Positions 52,610 to 59,680 of a DNA stretch of 64,000 bases are shown here, in pieces. The DNA is from Paenibacillus cellulositrophicus (GTDB lineage: Bacteria; Bacillota; Bacilli; Paenibacillales; Paenibacillaceae), in the NCBI RefSeq assembly GCF_009363095.1, contig NZ_CP045295.1:310001-374000 (forward strand). The letters are read 5' to 3'. Position 1 is the stretch's first letter. Each line of letters begins with the position of its first letter. The notes under the pieces are model-generated. The model saw nothing but the letters and a program-made list of their open reading frames with translations, did not search any database and was not told where the DNA came from. The position numbers and the translations under genes were made by a program.

Positions 52610-53494
52610 CTATTCTTTTACACTTCCCATTACAATGCCTTTGATGAAAAACCGCTGCAAGAATGGATAGACAATAAGAATCGGGAAAGCCGCAACGAAG
52701 ATTTGTGCCGCCCTGCTTGTACGGTCAGACAGCTGGAGCATGAGTTCCACATTTTCTGATTTAATAAATCGAAAATCCATCTTAATAATAACGGTTTGCA
52801 AAAAGGTTTGCAGCGGGTAATTTTCCGGATGATTCATATAGAGCATGCCATCAAACCAGCTATTCCAATGCCCTACCATCGTAAAAAGCCCAGTAGTCGC
52901 CAGTGCGGGCAACGATAGCGGAACATAGATTTTCCAAAGTGTTGCAAAATGCCCGGCTCCGTCAATCCGTGAAGCATCCTCAAGCTCCTTGGGCAAGTTA
53001 CGGTAAAAGTTCAATAGCAGGATGACGTTGAACACATTGATCGCCGTAGGTAATACCAGCGCCCCGAGAGAATCAATAAGTCCCAAGCTTTTAATGGTCA
53101 AATAGGTAGGAATAAGCCCGCCGTTGAACAAAATCGTAAAAACGAAGATCCAGGCATAAACGGTTCTTAGACGAAACGCATTGCGGTCCTTGGATAAAGG
53201 ATACGCTGTAACAATCGTTAACAGCATGCTTAATGCCGTCCCTGCTACAACCCGCTCTATAGAAACGCCAAAGGCTCTTAAATATTCAGGCTTACCGAAC
53301 ACATTATCATAAGCCGCCGTTGTAAATTCTACAGGCCACAGCGCAACCTTGCCGGCTGCTGCCGCCGAACCTGAGCTAAAGGAAATCGCCAAAATATGAA
53401 TAATCGGCATTAAGCATAAAAGAGATATAAACACAAGAAAGAGTAGATTGCTAACTAGAAAAGCCCTTCTTCCGAATGACGGTTTCATGACCAC
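52610..53494 (-). CDS. carbohydrate ABC transporter permease (LplC/YtcP type)
   Basis: This 294-residue permease has six membrane helices. EAA-loop residues are ELEDASRIDGAGHFATLW, placed before GLFTMVGHW, and the N-terminus matches FLVFISLLCLMPIIHILA. The start is GTG at 53494 with AAGGAG seven bases away. It pairs with the permease at 53534 to form the channel. The gene next downstream is the kinase. Confidence 0.85.
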   Translation of the reverse strand: MVMKPSFGRRAFLVSNLLFLVFISLLCLMPIIHILAISFSSGSAAAAGKVALWPVEFTTAAYDNVFGKPEYLRAFGVSIERVVAGTALSMLLTIVTAYPLSKDRNAFRLRTVYAWIFVFTILFNGGLIPTYLTIKSLGLIDSLGALVLPTAINVFNVILLLNFYRNLPKELEDASRIDGAGHFATLWKIYVPLSLPALATTGLFTMVGHWNSWFDGMLYMNHPENYPLQTFLQTVIIKMDFRFIKSENVELMLQLSDRTSRAAQIFVAAFPILIVYPFLQRFFIKGIVMGSVKE

Positions 53495-53533
53495 GGTCTG
53501 TCTCCTTTCTGAATCACCGACTTTTCCACTCTC

Positions 53534-54439
53534 TTAGAAAATGCGGTAATTCGCTAGTCGGTATGCGAGTACGTAGGATACGGAAATGAAAATAAAAGAT
53601 ACGACTGATTTCAATAAGCCGACAGCTGTGGCAAATCCGAACTGGGCTTGCTGGATCCCCATGCGGTAGACAAAAGTATCAATGATATCGGCACTTTCAT
53701 AAACCGGCGCGCTGTACAGGTTAAATATTTGATCAAATCCGGCGTTCAGCACATTCCCGATATTAAGCGTAAGCATTAGAACGATGATCGGCATCATGCC
53801 CGGCAGCGTCACGTGAAGGGTTTGTTTCCAGCGTCCTGCGCCATCCATTTCAGCGGCTTCATACAGCGTAGGGTTAATTCCGGTCAGCGCTGCCAAATAT
53901 ACAATGGTGCCAAATCCAAATTCCTTCCATACATCGGAGACGACCATGACATATGGAAACCAGTTATTGTCGCCAAGAAAGAAGATCGGCTTCATTCCGA
54001 ACCATCCAAGCAATTGGTTCAATATGCCGGAGGAAGGAGACAAAATATCGACCAAAATCCCGCTCAGCAGCACCCAGGATAAAAAATGGGGCAGATAGAC
54101 CAGGGTTTGGAACGTTCTTTTCATCCATTCTCTGCGCAATTCATTAAGCAAAATAGCAATGGTGATCGGCACGAACAAACCGGCAACGATTTTCATGACA
54201 GCAATATATACCGTGTTAAAGAAAATACGGCCGATATCCGGATAATCCATTAACAATTGGAAGTTCCTCCATCCGATAAACGGGGAGCCGAACAGCCCTT
54301 TATTCGGCACATATTTTTGAAAAGCCATCATGATTCCTGTCATCGGAATGTAACTAAAAATAATAATCAAAGCCAAACCCGGCAGCAGCATCAAATGAAG
54401 CGGCCATTCCTTCTTCCACATTCGCGTCAGACTATTCAT
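53534..54439 (-). CDS. carbohydrate ABC transporter permease (LplB/YtcO type)
   Basis: This 301-residue permease has six membrane helices and the EAA loop EAAEMDGAGRWKQTLHVTLPG. The N-terminus begins MNSLTRMWKKEWPLHLM. GAGGTG lies six bases before the ATG at 54439, which decides it over the earlier start. It is 39 bases upstream of the second permease. Together with the lipoprotein it imports a sugar. No ATPase gene is present in the window, so a shared MsmX-like ATPase is likely. Confidence 0.85.
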   Translation of the reverse strand: MNSLTRMWKKEWPLHLMLLPGLALIIIFSYIPMTGIMMAFQKYVPNKGLFGSPFIGWRNFQLLMDYPDIGRIFFNTVYIAVMKIVAGLFVPITIAILLNELRREWMKRTFQTLVYLPHFLSWVLLSGILVDILSPSSGILNQLLGWFGMKPIFFLGDNNWFPYVMVVSDVWKEFGFGTIVYLAALTGINPTLYEAAEMDGAGRWKQTLHVTLPGMMPIIVLMLTLNIGNVLNAGFDQIFNLYSAPVYESADIIDTFVYRMGIQQAQFGFATAVGLLKSVVSFIFISVSYVLAYRLANYRIF

Positions 54440-54508
54440 ATCTTCACCTCGCTGATTCACTTTTCGTGCTGTTCATGCTTTGCTAAAGAACCTGGTTGTT
54501 CTTGAAAA

Positions 54509-54540
54509 AGGGAGGGATTGCATCGATTCAATCCCTCCCT
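54509..54540 (-). terminator. attenuator-type terminator between binding protein and permeases
   Basis: On the minus strand AGGGAGGGATTG pairs with CAATCCCTCCCT across an 8-base loop, followed by TTTTTC, a strong terminator 12 bases past the binding-protein stop. It lies inside the operon, so it probably gives higher expression of the binding protein than of the downstream permeases. Confidence 0.8.
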
Positions 54541-54552
54541 GCGTTGCAGATT

Positions 54553-56217
54553 CTATTTAAGCGATTTATACCACTCGTTAACTTCTTTCGTGATTTCATC
54601 GCCGCCAAGCTTCTTCCACTCTGCAACGAATTTATCGAATTCGTCTACGGATACTTGGTTCATCATAATTTTGATGAAAATTTCATCACGTTTCTTCGTT
54701 AAAATTTCTTGACGGTCTGCCATCGTCGGAGTAGGCGCCCCGTAGAATTTGTTTTGCAAGTATTGCTTGTTCTTTTGGATTTCTGGAACATAAGAAAAGG
54801 CTCCATGAGGACCGGATATTAAATATTCCCACCACATGTTTGTATCGCCTTTAACGTATTGCATGGCGCGTGCATAACGCGTTTTTTGGTCTGCTGTCTC
54901 AAGGATGCTTTCATCTTTATTCTCAATGGCTTTGGGTAGGATCTCGCCGTTGTTGTCAAACTGTTTGCCTACACGAAGCGGGTTAAGCAGCCAGTAGTTG
55001 TTGCCTTTTTCAACTCGGTCTTTACCATACCCATATACTTTCTGCTCTTCTGTCGGATGATTGTCAGCAACGATCCATTGGTTTAACAAACGGATCACGC
55101 CTTCCGGATGCTTGGCTTGTTTAGAGATCACATAGTATTCATCAACGCCAAGACCAATTTGATTTAATGTAGGTTTGTTATCAATTGAAGGGATCGGGAA
55201 CACTCCCCATTCTTGAACAACCTTGCCGTCTTTCACAGCCCCTTTCGCAAGCTGCGCCGGTGTCCAGGAAGCGCCAAATACCATGCCGATGCTGCCGTCG
55301 TAGATGAGCTCAGCAGCTTTTTCCGTATCTTTAACCGAAAACTCGGGATCGATCAACCCTTTTTTGAACATGTCTTGCAGCGCTGCAAGAGCCTGCTTCA
55401 TCTCGGGCTGAATATCACTGTTCATCAAACCGCCGTTTCCGTCTTCCATCCAAATGTTTTCATAAGCATGATAGCCGTTCAAGAACGCTCTCAGACCGGT
55501 AACGCCTGTCTCTATACTAAATGGGCTCTTGCTGACCGCAATACCGAAAGCTTCCTTGGTGCCCCCAGGATTCTTCGCTTTGAACGCTTCGGCAATTTTT
55601 AAGAAATCATCCATTGTTTTAGGCTCAGGCAAACCCAGCTCCTTCAGCCAGTCCGTACGAACGAACAAAAATTGATAGTTGAATGGGTTGTATGAGCTCG
55701 GAATACCCATCATTTTCCCGTCAATCATCGCTGTTTTCATTTGCATGCCGCCGTCCATGGTCAGAAATTTTTTCGTCTCTTCCGTAGCATGCTGATCATA
55801 AATTTCTGTCAAATCCATAATCATATCCGCTTCCGTAAGCTCTTTAAGCTGTGTAGCGTTTACAGGCAAGAAATCCGGAAGATCGTTGGATGCGATGGCT
55901 ATTTTTACCCTCTCTTTAAATTGGCTTATATCTGTAACCCATTTGTTTGTAATTTTGACACCGACATCTTTTTCATAAGCATCATAAACTGAGTTTTTGT
56001 CGAAGCTTTCACCTTCGTCAAATTTCAAGTAAGGATCGCTTGGCGAAACCGTTGAAACCTCTATAATATCATTGCCGTTTCCTGTGCCTGTTGCTTCGAT
56101 CGGTTCCTTGGCACTTCCAGATGAATGGTTTGGCTCAGGCGACGTTTTGCTGCTGCAGCCTGTCATCGCCAATGCAAGCGTCAAGGAGACTATGGCAAGT
56201 GCCTTTTTGCTCTTCAC
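54553..56217 (-). CDS. extracellular solute-binding lipoprotein (family 1, LipO-like)
   Basis: This 554-residue lipoprotein has the signal MKSKKALAIVSLTLALAMTG followed by the lipobox cysteine and a Ser/Pro-rich linker (CSSKTSPEPNHSSG). The mature domain is of the large Lpl A/YtcQ-like type with sugar-binding aromatic residues (GVEYYVISK-like DEYYVISKQAKHPEG; EYLISGPHGAFSY). The start is GTG at 56217 behind GGAGGGG. Likely binder of an oligosaccharide, possibly a GlcNAc-containing one, given the downstream GH20. It heads the operon and is followed by an attenuator. Confidence 0.85.
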   Translation of the reverse strand: MKSKKALAIVSLTLALAMTGCSSKTSPEPNHSSGSAKEPIEATGTGNGNDIIEVSTVSPSDPYLKFDEGESFDKNSVYDAYEKDVGVKITNKWVTDISQFKERVKIAIASNDLPDFLPVNATQLKELTEADMIMDLTEIYDQHATEETKKFLTMDGGMQMKTAMIDGKMMGIPSSYNPFNYQFLFVRTDWLKELGLPEPKTMDDFLKIAEAFKAKNPGGTKEAFGIAVSKSPFSIETGVTGLRAFLNGYHAYENIWMEDGNGGLMNSDIQPEMKQALAALQDMFKKGLIDPEFSVKDTEKAAELIYDGSIGMVFGASWTPAQLAKGAVKDGKVVQEWGVFPIPSIDNKPTLNQIGLGVDEYYVISKQAKHPEGVIRLLNQWIVADNHPTEEQKVYGYGKDRVEKGNNYWLLNPLRVGKQFDNNGEILPKAIENKDESILETADQKTRYARAMQYVKGDTNMWWEYLISGPHGAFSYVPEIQKNKQYLQNKFYGAPTPTMADRQEILTKKRDEIFIKIMMNQVSVDEFDKFVAEWKKLGGDEITKEVNEWYKSLK

Positions 56218-56286
56218 ATTTTACCCCTCCGGTATATTTCGTTTTAGTTTTCGCTGCAAGCTGTGCTGCGGTCTTTCATAATTTTA

Positions 56287-56317
56287 GTATAGAAAGAAGC
56301 TCTCCGCTGTTCTATAC
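56287..56317. promoter_or_regulatory. inverted repeat upstream of the binding-protein gene
   Basis: GTATAGAA (56287-56294) and TTCTATAC (56310-56317) are perfect 8-base inverted arms, 70-100 bases before the start codon. The left arm also gives TATACT as a -10 box on the minus strand with no good -35, as expected for a promoter needing an activator such as the YesN-type regulator. Confidence 0.45.
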
Positions 56318-56386
56318 ACTAGTCTTTACATTCGTATACACCTCTTGACACCAGGCAAAAATCAATTAAAGAAGTGTATCAACAAA

Positions 56387-56414
56387 AAATCACCGGCATA
56401 TGTGCCGGTGATTT
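56387..56414. terminator. bidirectional terminator after the aldo/keto reductase gene
   Basis: AAATCACCGGCA pairs with TGCCGGTGATTT around TATG, with T tracts on both sides. It is 136 bases past the reductase stop (minus strand) and separates it from the transport operon. Confidence 0.75.
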
Positions 56415-56550
56415 ATTTAAATGATTATGGAATTGGTTATCCTCCGCCAATTGATGAAGCCCCTTTTAGCTTTTAATGAGGCTGAATTCCTTTTCCGTGT
56501 ACTGGGTCTAAGGAGATCCCGACGGCTACGGTGAACAAATGGTTAGATGT

Positions 56551-57492
56551 TTAGTCGAGATTTTTTAGTGTCTGTTTACTTAAGACGTCCAGCTTGGTCG
56601 CTTCCTCTTCGGTCAATTCTATGTCAATGGAATGCAGGTTCTCAAAGAAATGCTTCTCGTTCTGTGTGCCCACGATGGCCGAGGTCAAGCCCTTCCGGCC
56701 TAGCAGCCAGCTAATTGCGATTTGCGAGAGAGTGGCACCTTTGGCTGCGGCGATTTCCTCTAAGAGACGGATGAGGCCCTCCGTCTTCCGCAGGTTTTCT
56801 GATTGGAATAAAGGTCTCTCCTTTCGAAAATCGGTAACTTCTTTGCCTTTGTGGAAAATTCCGGTCAAAATCCCCTTAGCGAGGGAGTTGTAGCTCATGA
56901 TGCTGATGTCGTTTTGTAAACAATAGTCGAGCAATTCGTCTTCAATGCTTCGCTGGAGCATATGATACTCCGGCTGTATCGCGTCAACCCGCCCATATTG
57001 CATGGCTTCTTTCAGTTGAGCCAGAGAGAAATTGGAGACACCGATTGCACGAATTACGCCTTCTTCTTTCAACTTGTTCAGCTCTCCCATAGATTCCTCG
57101 ATCGGGATGTCGTTACTGGGCGTATGGATGTAATACAAGTCGATATAGTCCGTGTTCAGCCGGAACATGCTTTGCCACAGGGCCGTACGGATGTCTTTGG
57201 GCCGAAGATGATGAGCGCTTACCTTCGTTGCGACTACGCACTGTTTTCTTACATGGGCCAAGGCTTTTCCTACAATAAACTCTGAACGTCCGGCCCCATA
57301 GAGCTCAGCGGTATCGAATGAATTGACCCCGTGCTCAAAAGCTTGACGGAGAAGCCGGATGTTGTCCTCTTCGGGCTTCAGCTCCCAGCGAGTCAATCCG
57401 CCTGAGAAGGCATTGCCCCCTCCCAGTTCCATTGCGCCGTACGTAATGCGGGACACTTCCATGTCTGTTCTGCCGAGTTTTGCGTACTTCAT
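56551..57492 (-). CDS. aldo/keto reductase
   Basis: This 313-residue AKR has FDTAELYGAGRSEFIVGKAL with the catalytic Asp and Tyr, lysine in VVATKVSAHHL, histidine in DLYYIHTPSND and the coenzyme region SWLLGRKGLTSAIVGTQNEKH. The barrel is complete, so it is probably an active NADPH-dependent reductase. GGAG lies ten bases before the ATG at 57492. It is divergent from a MarR gene and shares a double-operator promoter region with it, so it is probably part of the MarR regulon. Confidence 0.85.
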   Translation of the reverse strand: MKYAKLGRTDMEVSRITYGAMELGGGNAFSGGLTRWELKPEEDNIRLLRQAFEHGVNSFDTAELYGAGRSEFIVGKALAHVRKQCVVATKVSAHHLRPKDIRTALWQSMFRLNTDYIDLYYIHTPSNDIPIEESMGELNKLKEEGVIRAIGVSNFSLAQLKEAMQYGRVDAIQPEYHMLQRSIEDELLDYCLQNDISIMSYNSLAKGILTGIFHKGKEVTDFRKERPLFQSENLRKTEGLIRLLEEIAAAKGATLSQIAISWLLGRKGLTSAIVGTQNEKHFFENLHSIDIELTEEEATKLDVLSKQTLKNLD

Positions 57493-57635
57493 TAGACATC
57501 TACTCCTCTCTCGAATCGATATGTACAGGAAAAAAGGGTATGTCATGAATCGAAAATAACTGCTTGATTTTCTTGCTTTCTCATCAGATCATAGGAGCTT
57601 TGAGTACAACTCTATATTTTCATATTCGTGAATCG

Positions 57636-57663
57636 ATTAAGTTATCCTGCCCGTTAGCTTAAT
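57636..57663. repeat. dispersed hairpin repeat, copy D
   Basis: ATTAAGTTA (57636-57644) pairs with TAGCTTAAT (57655-57663) at 8 of 9 positions (one wobble), loop TCCTGCCCGT. It is related to copies A and B by a conserved loop, with a changed yet still paired stem. Located just upstream of the MarR operator region. Confidence 0.55.
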
Positions 57664-57691
57664 TAACCTGATAATGCAGCTATGTTTTAAG

Positions 57692-57752
57692 ATATTGTTG
57701 ACTCTGGAAACAAAATGCATTATGATTTTATTGTTTCCTAAGTCAACAATAT
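57692..57752. promoter_or_regulatory. double MarR operator over back-to-back promoters
   Basis: Two 22-base arms (57692-57713 and 57731-57752) are inverted copies matching at 20 positions, spaced by 17 bases. Each contains TTGTTnnCTnAGnnAACAA or its complement, itself pseudo-palindromic, as expected for a MarR dimer site. The left arm holds -35 TTGACT (57698-57703), and TATGAT (57721-57726) follows after 17 bases, giving a good promoter for marR. A mirror TTGACT-17-ATAATG exists on the minus strand for the aldo/keto reductase. Confidence 0.7.
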
Positions 57753-57763
57753 TGAGGTGGAAG

Positions 57764-58240
57764 ATGTCTACTGATGAAGAATTAAGCCGTATTTTTAATC
57801 GTGTTTCGGAAAGGCATAACCTGCTCAAAAAGATGGAAGAGAAAAACTACAAGTTCATGCACGAAAACACGTTCATGGAAGTTCACTGCATTGATTACAT
57901 TGAGAAGATGCAGGATTCAAATGTTTCCAAATTGGCGAAGGCCTTTCAAGTCACCCGAGGCGCCATTAGTAAAGTGACCAAACGATTAATCGAGCTCGGG
58001 GCGATCGAGAGCTACCAAAAACCTGGAAATAAAAAGGAGATCTATTTCAAGCTTACGGATATCGGAAGGGAGATTTATCGGGAACATGAGAAGATGCATG
58101 AGACGAGAATCGAAAAAGACAGCGAGTTTTTCAGTCCGTTAAGCGAAGCTGAGAAGGATGATATGATCCGAATGCTGCACAAAATCTACGATCAAATCGC
58201 CGATGAGCTAAAAAGAATGGGCTTGGACAATTACATTTAA
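57764..58240 (+). CDS. MarR family regulator
   Basis: This 158-residue protein has a winged helix at about 50-115: SKLAKAFQVTRGAISKVTKRLIE is the recognition region, followed by the wing GNKKEIYFKLTDIGREIY. GAGGTGG precedes the ATG at 57764. Earlier in-frame starts lie in the operator and are rejected. It heads the MarR-DUF6220-hydrolase operon and probably represses both this operon and the divergent aldo/keto reductase. Ligand unknown. No obviously reactive cysteine-rich sensor. Confidence 0.85.
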   Translation: MSTDEELSRIFNRVSERHNLLKKMEEKNYKFMHENTFMEVHCIDYIEKMQDSNVSKLAKAFQVTRGAISKVTKRLIELGAIESYQKPGNKKEIYFKLTDIGREIYREHEKMHETRIEKDSEFFSPLSEAEKDDMIRMLHKIYDQIADELKRMGLDNYI

Positions 58241-58259
58241 TGAAAGGAGCTTGATCTGG

Positions 58260-58649
58260 GTGGCAGAAGGCAATCAAACAGAGCCTAAGCGGCTAATGGT
58301 CTGCAGAGTGGCTTTCTCCCTGCTCTCCTTGATATTGGTCATTTGTATCGTGGTACAAGTGTATCTGGCTGGGATGGCGGTGTTCGGCCATTCGGCAGCA
58401 TGGGAGTGGCACCGAACATTCGTTCATATGTTTGAATACATTTCGGTAATCCTCTTTATCCTTGGTATTGTAGGAAAGCTTTCCTGGAGAATGACCTGGG
58501 GGAGTCTCGGTTTATTCCTCCTTTTCAATATTCAATACTATACGGCGCATGGATTCGGCGGCGCGCTTCATCCTGTCCTGGCACTTGTATTGTTTTGGGG
58601 AGCAATAGCATTGGCGAGAAGTTCATATCCATTTTTGAAACATAGATAA
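58260..58649 (+). CDS. DUF6220-like membrane protein
   Basis: This 129-residue protein has four membrane helices (about 12-36, 48-70, 77-95, 102-122) with EWHRTFVHMFEYISVI and a conserved ending HPVLALVLFWGAI, consistent with the DUF6220 family, in which paired histidines are conserved and a haem- or redox-related role is possible. The GTG at 58260 follows AAGGAG. A TTG nine bases earlier is too close. It is second in the MarR operon. Confidence 0.65.
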   Translation: MAEGNQTEPKRLMVCRVAFSLLSLILVICIVVQVYLAGMAVFGHSAAWEWHRTFVHMFEYISVILFILGIVGKLSWRMTWGSLGLFLLFNIQYYTAHGFGGALHPVLALVLFWGAIALARSSYPFLKHR

Positions 58650-58673
58650 CTCAAATACTGGAGGGGTTCTTTC

Positions 58674-59489
58674 ATGGTAAAGTCGGGATACGTAAAAACC
58701 GAGGGTGACGAGCTCTATTACGAAATACGGGGAGATGGCGAACCGCTTCTCATGATTCCGGGAGGGAACGGGGATGCCGGATTTTACACCTATGTTGCTG
58801 ATATTCTTTCCGACGAGTACCAGGTAATCACATATGATCGTCGCGGCAATTCACGTAGCACCCGGAACGAGCCGCAAAATTTTGAGGTCAGCCAACAGGC
58901 GCGAGATGCGGTTGCAGTGTTGGAAGCAGTCGGGCAACCATCGGCTTATGTTTTCGGAAATAGCGGTGGTGCCGTTTTCGCGCTGGACATGGCGGCAAGA
59001 TATCCGCAGGTGGTCAAAGCAATGGTGGTTCACGAACCGCCTTCCGTAAAACTGCTACCAGATTCCGAGAAGTGGCAAAGGTTTTTTGCGAACGTCTATC
59101 GAACCTCATTCCGATTCGGTGTTAAAGCAGCCAGCTTCAGATTTAATTTATCCCTGTCCATTCCGTTCAGCGCTTTCAAGACCGTACCCAAAGATTATCA
59201 GCAACGGGTAACTGAAGCGAACAATGAACATTTCTTGATTCGGCAAGAGATGCTCCCTAGCATTAACTACACGCCCGATATCGAAAAGATTAGGCAAAAC
59301 AGGGTGAAAATAGCTGTGGCCGCAGGCAAGATGACGTTGGATAAAAGGAAATATTACGGAAGATCCGTTCCCATCTTAGCCGAGAGGCTCGGCTGCGAAA
59401 TGGTAACCTTTCCGGGGCATCACATTTCCTTTTTCGATATGCCTCAGGAATGGGCGACAGCTTTGCGGAATTCCCTTCGTAAGTTATAA
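58674..59489 (+). CDS. alpha/beta hydrolase
   Basis: This 271-residue hydrolase has MIPGGNGDAGFY (oxyanion), YDRRGNSRST, GNSGGAVF with the serine near residue 95, and a C-terminal GHHISFFD with the triad histidine. GGAGGGG lies before the ATG. It is the last gene of the MarR operon. The pattern is that of esterases used in detoxification. Substrate unknown. Confidence 0.8.
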   Translation: MVKSGYVKTEGDELYYEIRGDGEPLLMIPGGNGDAGFYTYVADILSDEYQVITYDRRGNSRSTRNEPQNFEVSQQARDAVAVLEAVGQPSAYVFGNSGGAVFALDMAARYPQVVKAMVVHEPPSVKLLPDSEKWQRFFANVYRTSFRFGVKAASFRFNLSLSIPFSAFKTVPKDYQQRVTEANNEHFLIRQEMLPSINYTPDIEKIRQNRVKIAVAAGKMTLDKRKYYGRSVPILAERLGCEMVTFPGHHISFFDMPQEWATALRNSLRKL

Positions 59490-59605
59490 GAGTAACCGTA
59501 AAACAAACGTCAATTCATCCGCTAACCGCGGATGATAATAAACATAACCTGATAAAGTCAGACCAGGGTTGGGCCAATTAATAATCTCTATAACTATCAC
59601 GCAAA

Positions 59606-59644
59606 AACGTCCCGGCACCGAAGGGTCTCCGGTACAGGGACGTT
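59606..59644 (-). terminator. rho-independent terminator of the GH43 gene
   Basis: On the minus strand AACGTCCC with TACCGG pairs with CCGGTGC-like and GGGACGTT segments, followed by TTTTTGCG. It is 37 bases past the GH43 stop codon. Confidence 0.7.
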
Positions 59645-59680
59645 CAATTTAGTTAGTTGCTGCTGCGGTATATTAATCGG

